Origin: an uncultured Pseudomonadales bacterium
GTDB lineage: Bacteria > Pseudomonadota > Gammaproteobacteria > Pseudomonadales > Porticoccaceae
Assembly: GCA_905478725.1 (NCBI GenBank)
Contig: CAJQJT010000223.1
Span: 1-8,363, forward strand
DNA length: 8,363 bases
Direction: 5' to 3'
The translations under genes and the position numbers were made by a program. This document shows, one piece after another, positions 1 to 7,164 of the stretch (positions are counted from its first letter, which is position 1; each line of letters starts with the position of its first letter). The notes under the pieces are model-generated. The model saw only the letters and a program-made list of their open reading frames with translations. It searched no databases and was not told the DNA's origin.

Positions 1-906
1 TGCGGTGCTGGCGGCCCTATGCCGAGCACTAATCGGTCCGGCCCCTGTGTTGCAGTTATGGCGGGAGAGCAGTTATTCATTATCGACGCAGGCACCAATG
101 GCGCGCGTAATCTCGGACGTATGGGGCTTAATCAGGGCAAAATCGAGGCGCTATTTTTGACCCATTTTCACTCCGACCATATAGATGGATTAGGCGAAAT
201 GGCTATGTTGCGCTGGGTCGCTGGCAACCACAGCAGTCCACTGCCAGTTTATGGTCCCGAGGGCGTTGCAGGCGTGGTGGCAGGCTTTAATCAAGCCTAT
301 GCCCAGGATGCGGCGCACCGTACCGATCACCATGGCACTGCGGCCGTTCCCCCCAGCGGTAACGGCATGAGCGCGGTGAGCTTTGCCTTACCAGAAGCTG
401 GCGAGTCCCTGACCGTCTATGCCAACGACAATCTCAAGATCGAAATGATCAGCGCCGATCACTTCCCGATCACGCCCGCCGTGGCTTACAAATTTACCTA
501 CAAGGATCGCAGCCTACTTATATCAGGGGATACGGTTAAGTCTCCCGCGATTGAAAAACATTCAGCGGGAGTTGATCTGTTGGTCCATGAGGCGCTGTCG
601 ACCAAGCTGGTTCTGCTGTTGGCAGAATCTGCCGCACGAGCGGACAATCCGCTGCGAGAAAAGATTTTCAATGACGTACATGATTATCACACCACACCGG
701 TGGAAGCCGCGGAAATAGCTCGAGATGCGGATGTGGGTCACCTGGTCTACTACCATGTTGTACCGCCCTTAATCGCTCCCGGTATGGAGGCGATCTGGCT
801 CGAAGGTGTCGATGAGGTCTTTTCCCGCTTCACTTTAGGGGAAGATGGAACCAGTGTTTCACTGCCAGCCAACTCTGATGAGATTATCCACTTCTCGATG
901 CTATAG
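1..906 (+). CDS. MBL-fold metallo-hydrolase (RNase Z/arylsulfatase-like group), 5' end missing
   Basis: This is the C-terminal part of a metallo-beta-lactamase-fold hydrolase. The reading frame is open from base 1, where it encodes CGAGGPMPSTNRSGP. That matches the glycine-rich first strand seen near the start of this fold, so the ATG at base 19 lies inside the domain and is not the start. The zinc-binding motif HFHSDH is at bases 163-180. Further family marks are a histidine in DHFPITPAVAYKF, the metal-bridging aspartate in SGDT (about base 526), VHEAL, DYHTTPVEAAEIA and a final metal histidine in YYHVVPP. The order of motifs fits the RNase Z/AtsA-like branch, which hydrolyses phosphodiester, sulfate or ester bonds. 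The substrate is not predictable. A signal peptide, if any, would be outside the window. The gene is co-directional with the quinohemoprotein gene, but the 371-base gap argues against a tight operon. The TAG stop (904-906) overlaps a 10-bp tandem repeat. Confidence 0.9.
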   Translation, partial: CGAGGPMPSTNRSGPCVAVMAGEQLFIIDAGTNGARNLGRMGLNQGKIEALFLTHFHSDHIDGLGEMAMLRWVAGNHSSPLPVYGPEGVAGVVAGFNQAYAQDAAHRTDHHGTAAVPPSGNGMSAVSFALPEAGESLTVYANDNLKIEMISADHFPITPAVAYKFTYKDRSLLISGDTVKSPAIEKHSAGVDLLVHEALSTKLVLLLAESAARADNPLREKIFNDVHDYHTTPVEAAEIARDADVGHLVYYHVVPPLIAPGMEAIWLEGVDEVFSRFTLGEDGTSVSLPANSDEIIHFSML

Positions 907-944
907 AGTACTAAAGAGCACTGGAGAGCACTGGAGAGCACTGA
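905..944. repeat. 10-bp tandem repeat, four units, at the 3' end of the MBL gene
   Basis: Four head-to-tail 10-base units are visible: AGAGTACTAA (905-914), AGAGCACTGG (915-924), AGAGCACTGG (925-934) and AGAGCACTGA (935-944). Two are identical and two are diverged. The array starts inside the TAG stop codon. It looks like a local replication-slippage expansion; no function can be assigned. Confidence 0.85.
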
Positions 945-1150
945 ACAACGCCTAGCCCTGGCCGACTAGAGCAGTAGCTAATGTGGCGCTACTCTGGGGG
1001 GCATCCCAGATCGACTTTAAGCCCTCTAAAAGCCGCAATAGCAGGACTAATCAGTCACCAGTTGCCATTTACACAGCAGCGTCCCAGATGGATACTCAAG
1101 TAAAGTAGGTTTTTGTTTGTTTTCACCCTACAATCAGAACAAGTTGCAGC

Positions 1151-1207
1151 TTAAAAGCTCCTAATTAAAAGCTCCAAATTAAAAGCTCGTAAATATAAGC
1201 CCGCTAA
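1151..1207. repeat. 14-bp tandem repeat (TTAAAAGCTCCWAA), three units plus a degenerate fourth
   Basis: Three head-to-tail 14-base units are visible: TTAAAAGCTCCTAA (1151-1164), TTAAAAGCTCCAAA (1165-1178) and TTAAAAGCTCGTAA (1179-1192). A weaker copy follows, ATATAAGCCCGCTAA (1193-1207). The array ends 70 bases before the start codon of the quinohemoprotein dehydrogenase and 7 bases before a -10-like TATAAA. It could be a set of repeated protein-binding sites acting on that promoter, or a neutral slippage product. The 14-bp period is not a whole number of helical turns, which weakens the case for side-by-side sites on one DNA face. Confidence 0.75.
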
Positions 1208-1264
1208 CAAAAACTATAAAAAGAAAACCAGCGCACCGGCAAAATCACTGCCGTCGGTTCGCAC

Positions 1265-1272
1265 AAAGGGGA
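1265..1272 (+). promoter_or_regulatory. Ribosome binding site of the quinohemoprotein dehydrogenase
   Basis: AAAGGGGA lies 5 bases before the ATG at 1278. It supports this start, which directly precedes a clean signal peptide. Confidence 0.7.
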
Positions 1273-1277
1273 ACACT

Positions 1278-3506
1278 ATGCTCTTACGCACGCTCACCAG
1301 CCTCACCGCCGCTGCATTGCTCGGGCTCTCAAGCCTGGCCATGGCCCAGCCCGATGCTCAACCCAGTCTAGTCAACGAACAGTCGATCGCCAATCCCGAT
1401 GCCGAGTGGCTGAGTTATGGCCGCGACTATCAGGAACAGCGCTTTAGCCCACTGGACAAAGTTAATCGCGACAATGTAGACGAGCTGGATCTGGCCTGGT
1501 CGTTTAAGTTTGAAACTGCCCGAGGTATGGAAGCCACACCTCTGGTGCATAACGGTGTGATCTATGTGAGCACCGGCTGGAGCCATGCTTACGCGCTTGA
1601 TGCTCGCACTGGTGAAGAGCTCTGGCACTTTGATGCCAAGGTACCCAAGTCCCATCTAATTAAAACCTGCTGCGGCCCAGTTAACCGCGGTGTGGCCATC
1701 TGGCAGGAGGACGAAAACTCCCCCCTGCAAGTATTCTTAGGTGCCTTGGACGGTCGATTGATCGCCCTCGATGCCCTTACCGGCGAACAGAACTGGTCGG
1801 TGCAAACCACTCCTACCGATGGCAACTACAGCATTACCGGCGCACCCCGCGTGGTTAAAGGCATGGTTGTAATTGGCAATGGCGGTGCCGAACTCGGTGT
1901 GCGCGGTTATGTCAGCGCCTTCGATGTCACCACTGGCGAACAAAAATGGCGCTTCTACACGGTTCCTGGCGACCGTAATAAGCCCCAGGAGAGCCCTGCT
2001 CTGGAAGCCGCTCTAGAAACCTGGAAAGGTGATGAGTGGTACACCGTTGGCGGCGGCGGTGGCGGCACCGCTTGGGATTCCTTGGTTTATGATCCTGAAT
2101 TAGACTTGCTTTATATAGGTACAGGTAACGGCTCCCCTTGGAATCGTGATCTGCGTAGCCCCGGTGGCGGCGACAACCTTTACCTCAGCTCAATTGTGGC
2201 GCTCAAGCCAGATACCGGCGAATATGTCTGGCACTATCAGGTAACGCCCAAAGATAACTGGGACTACACCGCGACTCAGCAGCTGGTGCTGGCGGAATTA
2301 GCACTAGAGGGTGAAACCCGCAAAGTGATCATGCAGGCGCCTAAAAATGGCTTCTTCTATGTCTTAGATCGGGTTACCGGTGAACTGCTTTCAGCGGAAA
2401 AGTTCGCCAAAGCGACCTGGGCCAGTCACATTGATATGGAAACCGGCCGACCTGTTGAAACCAAGTACGCAGACTATCAAAGCAACGGTGGCAGCTATAT
2501 TTGGCCCGCCCCTTTCGGCGCCCACAACTGGCAGCCAATGTCCTACAGCACCAAAACTGGTCTCATGTATATTCCGGTACAGAATGTCCCTACCTATTTT
2601 AAGGGTATGGATGCGGTGAGCTATCAGGTTGATCGCTGGAACACCGGCGTTGATCTCAATGAGGTTCGCGACCCAAAAAGTTGGGTTGCTGGCCGCGCGG
2701 CAGTGGATGCCTTAATCTACGGCGAGTTAGTGGCCTATGACCCGATTAAACAACAGCGCGCCTGGTCAGTTAAGCACCCTGAGCCCTCCAATGGTGGCAT
2801 TCTTAGTACCGCCGGTGATCTGGTGTTTCAGGGTACCTCTGGGGGCAAGTTTGCTGCCTATGACTCAACCAATGGCGATATTCTTTGGCAGTACCAGTCC
2901 GACAGTGCGGTGCTGGCTGGGCCAATAAGCTATGAGTTAGACGGCGAGCAATATATAGCCGTAGCTCAGGGCAGCGGTGGTGCTCTGATGCTCGCCGGTG
3001 GCGATGAAGTGAAGCGCAATTTTGTTAATCAAAACAAACTACTGGTATTTAAGAAAGGCGACTTTAACCTTACACAGCCGATTCAAGACAATGGCGAGTC
3101 AGTGATTATGGCCCTAGGCCATGAAGCCAACGATGATCTGCAAGTGATCACCCACGGCGAAGAGATCTACGGTCGCAACTGCGGTTCATGTCATGGCATC
3201 AGTGCTAAAACGAACTATGTACTGCCCGACCTGCGCCATATGAGTGAGCAGACCCATATAGACTTCACCGCGATTGTCTTGGGTGGCGCCTATGCCCACA
3301 AAGGCATGGCCGGTTTCTATGCCAGCCTGACATCTGAAGATGTGGATGCGGTGCATGCGTTTTTGGATCGTCAGCAACAGCGACTGCCAGAAATGGTCGA
3401 GATGAGCTTCCTGCAGAAGATCGAGTACTGGGTCAATTATGGACTTGCTAAGATTGGTGAACGCTATCCGGATCTGCTGAACGCGACCCGCGGTATGATG
3501 ATGTAA
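1278..3506 (+). CDS. PQQ-dependent quinohemoprotein alcohol dehydrogenase (type II), periplasmic
   Basis: This 742-residue enzyme should oxidise alcohols to aldehydes in the periplasm with pyrroloquinoline quinone and pass electrons to its own c-type heme. Residues 1-23 form a Sec signal peptide with an AMA cleavage site. Beta-propeller repeats with tryptophan-docking motifs follow. The vicinal disulfide that stacks on PQQ is C131-C132. Calcium-ligand candidates are E205 (NGGAELG) and N284 (GTGNGSPWN). The catalytic aspartate is D329 in DNWDYTATQ. The position two residues on, which is Asp in lanthanide-dependent relatives, is T331, so a calcium enzyme is expected. The cytochrome domain carries CGSCH (635-639) and a likely axial methionine M677 (KGMAGF). 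These features together define the type II family, usually near 690-710 residues. The extra length is mainly a tail after residue 705 ending in MMM. Two further oddities are a run of six glycines at 258-263 and no PQQ-synthesis or cytochrome partner gene nearby. The exact alcohol is unknown. Confidence 0.95.
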   Translation: MLLRTLTSLTAAALLGLSSLAMAQPDAQPSLVNEQSIANPDAEWLSYGRDYQEQRFSPLDKVNRDNVDELDLAWSFKFETARGMEATPLVHNGVIYVSTGWSHAYALDARTGEELWHFDAKVPKSHLIKTCCGPVNRGVAIWQEDENSPLQVFLGALDGRLIALDALTGEQNWSVQTTPTDGNYSITGAPRVVKGMVVIGNGGAELGVRGYVSAFDVTTGEQKWRFYTVPGDRNKPQESPALEAALETWKGDEWYTVGGGGGGTAWDSLVYDPELDLLYIGTGNGSPWNRDLRSPGGGDNLYLSSIVALKPDTGEYVWHYQVTPKDNWDYTATQQLVLAELALEGETRKVIMQAPKNGFFYVLDRVTGELLSAEKFAKATWASHIDMETGRPVETKYADYQSNGGSYIWPAPFGAHNWQPMSYSTKTGLMYIPVQNVPTYFKGMDAVSYQVDRWNTGVDLNEVRDPKSWVAGRAAVDALIYGELVAYDPIKQQRAWSVKHPEPSNGGILSTAGDLVFQGTSGGKFAAYDSTNGDILWQYQSDSAVLAGPISYELDGEQYIAVAQGSGGALMLAGGDEVKRNFVNQNKLLVFKKGDFNLTQPIQDNGESVIMALGHEANDDLQVITHGEEIYGRNCGSCHGISAKTNYVLPDLRHMSEQTHIDFTAIVLGGAYAHKGMAGFYASLTSEDVDAVHAFLDRQQQRLPEMVEMSFLQKIEYWVNYGLAKIGERYPDLLNATRGMMM

Positions 3507-3510
3507 AACA

Positions 3511-3550
3511 AAAAAACTGCATCTCAGCCAACGCTGGGATGCAGTTTTTT
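3511..3550. terminator. Bidirectional rho-independent terminator between convergent genes
   Basis: A 13-bp stem (3516-3528 with 3533-3545, one G-T pair) closes a CAAC loop. It is flanked by A6 on the left (3511-3516) and T6 on the right (3545-3550), so either strand gives a hairpin followed by a U-run. It begins 5 bases after the dehydrogenase stop and lies 57 bases past the end of the convergent crotonase gene, so it can end both transcripts. Confidence 0.92.
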
Positions 3551-3607
3551 ATATCAATATTTTTTTAATTCCTGCTTACAAAACTCTGCAAAAAATTCCC
3601 CAAAAGC

Positions 3608-4435
3608 TTAGCTGCCGTTATAAACCGGCGGACGCTTTTCAGCAAAAGCATGCATGGTTTCGTGCATATCATTTGATTTCAAACTGGTCATCAGGGTAAA
3701 CATGCCGTTTAACATCAGGCTCTGCTCAGTGGTCAGATCTTCACTCTGCTGCAGTATAAATTTGGTTCCGCGCACAGCTAAAGGCGGATTGGCAGCGATG
3801 GTAGTGGCCATCTCCATTGCCGCTGCATAGGTGCTCTCAAAGTCCTCATAGACATCATTTACCAGACCAATTTTTTCCGCTCTGGCGGCATTGATATCTT
3901 TGCCCGTATAAGCTAATTCAGCCATATGCCCTGCACTGATAATTTTAGGTAGACGTTGTAATGTTCCCACGTCTGCGACCAGACCTATGCGTGTCTCGCG
4001 CACACCAAACTGACCATCCGCCGCGCTAATACGCACGTCACAGGCGGTTATCAGGTCGATTCCAGCACCTAGGCAGTAGCCGTGAACCACGGCAATAACG
4101 GGCAGCGGGCATTTAGCCAGGGATGAAATAGCCTGCTGGAATGCTGAAGTAAAACCGAGCTGATTGATATTGGCTACAGCCTCAGAGGGTGCTTCTTTAG
4201 TATGGGCAGTGTCTAAACCGCCAGCCATCAAGTCGATGCCAGCACAGAAGTGATTGCCACGGCCAGCAAAGATAACCGCTCTTATTTCTGGGTCAGCTGC
4301 AAGCTCGTTAAGAGCTTCTGGAATCGCTCCCCAAAGCGCTGGTGTCAACGCATTAAATTTCGCTGGACGATCTAGCCACAGGGTGCCGACGGCACCGTTT
4401 TTTTCAATTGAAACCACATCTGAAGTAAAAGCCAT
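3608..4435 (-). CDS. Crotonase-family enzyme, delta3,5-delta2,4-dienoyl-CoA isomerase-like
   Basis: This is a 275-residue crotonase-fold enzyme acting on acyl-CoA thioesters in the cytoplasm. The oxyanion-hole and CoA region is NHFCAGIDLM (61-70) and the second signature is GYCLGAGIDLITACDVR (119-135). The three acidic residues known from mammalian dienoyl-CoA isomerase have counterparts at D127, E147 (GVRETRIG) and D155 (GLVADVGTLQRLPK), with the same spacing of 20 and 8 residues. Classical enoyl-CoA hydratases use two glutamates instead. A role in shifting double bonds so that unsaturated acyl-CoAs can enter beta-oxidation is therefore favoured over hydration. Length is near the family norm. 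The ATG has CGGAG centred about 11 bases upstream. It is the last gene of the probable operon, 81 bases after the acyl-CoA synthetase. The fold and family are certain; the exact reaction is less so, because crotonases are often misassigned. Confidence 0.9.
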   Translation of the reverse strand: MAFTSDVVSIEKNGAVGTLWLDRPAKFNALTPALWGAIPEALNELAADPEIRAVIFAGRGNHFCAGIDLMAGGLDTAHTKEAPSEAVANINQLGFTSAFQQAISSLAKCPLPVIAVVHGYCLGAGIDLITACDVRISAADGQFGVRETRIGLVADVGTLQRLPKIISAGHMAELAYTGKDINAARAEKIGLVNDVYEDFESTYAAAMEMATTIAANPPLAVRGTKFILQQSEDLTTEQSLMLNGMFTLMTSLKSNDMHETMHAFAEKRPPVYNGS

Positions 4436-4516
4436 TCTTGGGTACTCCGGTATCTAATAAATTTAATTTCTTGCTACTTTTTATTATTTTTGTTGCTCTT
4501 TATTACGAGCCTAGCC

Positions 4517-6319
4517 TTAATAACCAGCAGTGCCATCCATAATTTTCTCATAGAGATCCCGCTCAAGCTTTTGATATTGCTTAACCCGCGGTGGCATTAC
4601 ATAGAGTTCATCAGTTACCAGATCCAAATTGAAAGCCTGCTTGCGCAGATCTCCTTTGAGCAATTTAAAGGTGCCAGTGGTAGTTGCCTCGGGCTGTACC
4701 CGAACAAATACAGGCTGGGAAAAATGCGTTAGATTAGCGTTAACAAAATCAGAGAAGGCATCAACATCAAACTGCTGCCCCGGCTTTAAGGTCAATGACA
4801 CCATGCCCGCTTTACCCTCTGTGGCAGGTATATCCACACCGTAGACATTGGCCATTTCAATCTGTTCACAGCCATTGAGAATCTCACCCACCTCATTGGT
4901 GGAGACATTCTCCGAACGCCAGCGGAAGGTATCACCCACCCGGTCGACAAACTGATAGTGCTTCTTGCCAACGGCGAAACCCACATCCACTTCGTTAATC
5001 AGATCGCCAGTATTAAACCAAGCGTCTCCAGGCTTGACCACATCGCGCAGTATTTTCGATTCAGTGGCATCGTTATTGGTGTAACCATCGAATTTGTAAC
5101 GCTCATCGATTTCGCCCAAGAGCAAGCCAGTCTCTCCTACCCCTACTTGGATCAGCTCACCATCCGCATCGCGGACCATTTCATCGGCATCAATATCATA
5201 TTTAACCAGCATGATATTGGCTGGGGTCAAACCCATGGTGCGATCTTTGTTTAAGGCGTTAAAAAAGGTCACATTACCTTCGCTAGAACCGTAAAACTCA
5301 CAGACCCGCTCGATGCCAAAGCGCTGCTTAAACTCATCCCAAATATCCGGGCGCAGACCGTTGCCAAACACACGTGTCAGAGTATTATTTTGCTCGAAGG
5401 GCGAAACCGGCTGAGCCAACAAATAACGACAGAGCTCACCCACATAAATAAAGTTGGTGGTCTTGTACTTATACACATCAGACCAAAACTCTGATGCGGA
5501 AAAACGACGGCGTAAGAAAATCGATGCACCTGTATAGAACGAACTGCCAATGCCGCACATCAACCCAGTGCCGTGAAACAGCGGCAGACAGAGGTAAAAG
5601 CGATCGCTGGGTTTGGCCCGGCAACCAGCCAAACCAAAGGCGTGGGCAGCGGCCAACCAGCGACGATGGGGAATCTTCGCCGCCTTGGGCATACCTGTAG
5701 TGCCTGAGGTGAAAATATACATGGCGGTAGAGCCGGCCAAAATAGTATTGGTATCCTCTAGATTGGTATCCGGATACTGCTCCAAGGTGCTGACAATATC
5801 TCGGGCATTGTCCGGCACCGAATCGCTACGCTGATCGGCCACCCAAAGAATATCTTCATCACCTAATGACAGCTGAGAGCGCACAGCGTCTAGATTGCCA
5901 TAGATCTCTTCACCTACCAGACACTTGCTCGAACCAGACACAGTGACACAGTGAGCTAATTGGGCACCGGTTAAGGCATAGTTAATCAGACTCGAAATGG
6001 CACCAATTTTTTGCAACGCAAAGGTACAGGCGAGCATTTCGATTCGGTTTTCCATCATCACCGAAACACAGTCACCACGCTTAACACCACGGGCCATTAG
6101 GGCGTGAGCAAACTGATTCGTGAGAGCATTAAATTCGCCCCAGGTTAGCTCCTTGCCCTCAAATATAATCATGTTGCGGTCGGCGTATTTGGCTACGGTG
6201 CCCTCTAGTACGCTAGCCATGGAGACTGGATCTTCATTGCCCGTCGGTTTGACCGACAACACTGGAACCAACTGAAGAAACTCTTTGGTGACGCGGAAAA
6301 ATTCTTTGATATCAAACAT
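4517..6319 (-). CDS. Long/very-long-chain acyl-CoA synthetase, FATP-like (AMP-forming)
   Basis: This 600-residue adenylate-forming ligase should convert a carboxylic acid, ATP and CoA to acyl-CoA, AMP and pyrophosphate. The phosphate-binding loop is YIFTSGTTGMPKAAK (201-215). The adenine/acid-binding motif is EFYGSSEGN (341-349), followed by NTGDL (436-440). VDRVGDTFRWRSENVSTNEV (458-477) is the FATP/VLACS signature that separates this group from ordinary FadD. The C-terminal catalytic lysine is probably K552 in TGTFKLLK. LPLFHGTGLMCG (245-256) is also typical. Length matches the family. Relatives activate long-chain, branched, bile-acid or steroid side-chain acids, so the substrate here is open. 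There is no long hydrophobic N-terminal anchor. The start codon has only a weak AGG, inside a small inverted repeat. It sits between the SDR and crotonase genes, in keeping with feeding a beta-oxidation-type route. Confidence 0.93.
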   Translation of the reverse strand: MFDIKEFFRVTKEFLQLVPVLSVKPTGNEDPVSMASVLEGTVAKYADRNMIIFEGKELTWGEFNALTNQFAHALMARGVKRGDCVSVMMENRIEMLACTFALQKIGAISSLINYALTGAQLAHCVTVSGSSKCLVGEEIYGNLDAVRSQLSLGDEDILWVADQRSDSVPDNARDIVSTLEQYPDTNLEDTNTILAGSTAMYIFTSGTTGMPKAAKIPHRRWLAAAHAFGLAGCRAKPSDRFYLCLPLFHGTGLMCGIGSSFYTGASIFLRRRFSASEFWSDVYKYKTTNFIYVGELCRYLLAQPVSPFEQNNTLTRVFGNGLRPDIWDEFKQRFGIERVCEFYGSSEGNVTFFNALNKDRTMGLTPANIMLVKYDIDADEMVRDADGELIQVGVGETGLLLGEIDERYKFDGYTNNDATESKILRDVVKPGDAWFNTGDLINEVDVGFAVGKKHYQFVDRVGDTFRWRSENVSTNEVGEILNGCEQIEMANVYGVDIPATEGKAGMVSLTLKPGQQFDVDAFSDFVNANLTHFSQPVFVRVQPEATTTGTFKLLKGDLRKQAFNLDLVTDELYVMPPRVKQYQKLERDLYEKIMDGTAGY

Positions 6320-6321
6320 AG

Positions 6322-6334
6322 ACAGGCAGCCTGT
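6322..6334 (-). promoter_or_regulatory. Small hairpin over the weak ribosome binding site of the acyl-CoA synthetase
   Basis: ACAGG-CAG-CCTGT is a perfect 5-bp inverted repeat with a 3-base loop, just upstream of the ATG at 6319. On the coding strand the only Shine-Dalgarno-like bases (ACAGG, 10 bases from the ATG) form one arm, so pairing would hide them. The stem is short and its effect is speculative. Confidence 0.3.
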
Positions 6335-6345
6335 TATTTTTATTA
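6334..6345 (-). repeat. AT-rich 12-mer shared with the spacer before the SDR gene
   Basis: TTATTTTTATTA on the + strand (TAATAAAAATAA on the coding strand) occurs here and again, identical, at 7203-7214. A related string, TTATTATTTTT, is at 4481-4491. Each lies within about 60 bases upstream of an operon gene. A further T9 run follows at 6349-6357. It may be an A-rich leader that keeps the start region unstructured, or simple low-complexity sequence. Confidence 0.35.
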
Positions 6346-6381
6346 CTGTTTTTTTTTAGCTTTTAAACAAACACATTTTAA

Positions 6382-7158
6382 TTAGTCTAAGCCAACAATT
6401 TTTCTCATCAGCTTATTCATACCGCCAATCCAGCGATCATAGTTGCTGGTCTTGTTGCGCATATAGTCCAGTACAATTGGGTGAGGTAAAATCATAAAGG
6501 ACTCAGCCCGGAGCCCCTCCACCACAGTCTCGCAAAGTTCTTCCGGCTCGATCATACCGTTGCTGGCCGCTGCCGCTGTGGCGTCGTTATCGTTGTCGGT
6601 CATGGCCGTGCGCACCGCTTGGGGACAGAGCATCGATACTTTAATGCCCTCGTGCTTATGGTGAATCGCCAACCACTCGCCAAAACCCACGGCAGCATGT
6701 TTGGTGACACCGTAAGCGGCACCGCCAATCTGGTTTAACAGCCCAGCTGCAGAAGAGGTATTGAGGAAATAACCGCCACCTCGCGCAATCATTAATGGCA
6801 ACAGATGACGGGCAGCATAGACATGTGACATCACATTGATGTCCCAGCTCATCTGCCACTCTTTGTTGGGTGAGTTGATACTTTCGCCCATACCGACACC
6901 GGCATTGGAGCAAAACAGATCAATCGGCCCAATGGTGTTTTCAGTCTCTTGGATGACCCGCAGGATATCGCCTTCTTTGGAGACGTCTGCACTCATGGCT
7001 ATACCATCGATCATATCGGCAGTGGCCTGAGCCCCTTCAATATTGATATCCACAGCAATAATCTGCTTGGCACCCTCAGCTTTAAAGCGAACCGCCATGG
7101 CTCGACCTATACCGCTGGCAGCGCCAGTGACTACAACAATTTTGTCTGTTAATTCCAA
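6382..7158 (-). CDS. Short-chain dehydrogenase/reductase (classical SDR)
   Basis: This is a 258-residue classical SDR, the usual length for the family, interconverting a hydroxyl and a keto group with a nicotinamide cofactor. The cofactor loop is TGAASGIG (11-18). D37 at the end of the second strand favours NAD over NADP. SADVS (56-60) and NAG (85-87) follow. The catalytic set is N108, S136, Y149 and K153 (YGVTK). The C-terminal part (LPHPIVLDYMRNK, then YDRW) resembles SDRs found in acyl-CoA and steroid catabolic clusters. In this operon it may act as a 3-hydroxyacyl-CoA dehydrogenase-like enzyme or on a ring hydroxyl of the substrate; which one cannot be told. The start is TTG, chosen because an excellent GAGGGG lies 6 bases upstream and the glycine motif then begins at residue 11, as usual. 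Confidence 0.93.
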   Translation of the reverse strand: MELTDKIVVVTGAASGIGRAMAVRFKAEGAKQIIAVDINIEGAQATADMIDGIAMSADVSKEGDILRVIQETENTIGPIDLFCSNAGVGMGESINSPNKEWQMSWDINVMSHVYAARHLLPLMIARGGGYFLNTSSAAGLLNQIGGAAYGVTKHAAVGFGEWLAIHHKHEGIKVSMLCPQAVRTAMTDNDNDATAAAASNGMIEPEELCETVVEGLRAESFMILPHPIVLDYMRNKTSNYDRWIGGMNKLMRKIVGLD

Positions 7159-7164
7159 GCTGTT

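Larger units (their letters stand above)
907..1277. other. 371-base intergenic region upstream of the quinohemoprotein gene
   Basis: No convincing coding frame is present. The region holds the end of the 10-bp tandem repeat and two small inverted repeats. One is AGTAGC/GCTACT (973-978 with 988-993). The other is TCTGGG/CCCAGA (993-998 with 1005-1010), which has no following T-run and so is a poor terminator. The rest is AT-rich and contains the 14-bp tandem repeat at 1151-1207. Possible -10 hexamers are TACAAT (1129-1134) and TATAAA (1215-1220), neither with a good -35 at the right distance. The promoter of the dehydrogenase is expected here and may need an activator. Confidence 0.6.

Noticed and set aside
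19..21. ATG as the start of the MBL-fold gene
   Set aside because: The frame is open to base 1 and the preceding codons (CGAGGP) complete the conserved glycine-rich first strand, so the true start is outside the window.
993..1010. Hairpin TCTGGG/CCCAGA as terminator of the MBL gene
   Set aside because: The stem is only 6 bp and no T-run follows, so it does not meet the usual form.
1129..1134. TACAAT as the -10 of a sigma-70 promoter for the dehydrogenase
   Set aside because: No acceptable -35 lies 16-18 bases upstream and there is no extended -10 TG, so it is mentioned only as a weak possibility.
1368..1943. Minus-strand open frames inside the quinohemoprotein gene
   Set aside because: They lie opposite a strongly conserved coding frame, lack family motifs and ribosome sites, and look like antisense shadows.
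4490..5834. Plus-strand open frames inside the acyl-CoA synthetase gene
   Set aside because: They overlap conserved adenylation motifs on the other strand and encode no recognisable protein.
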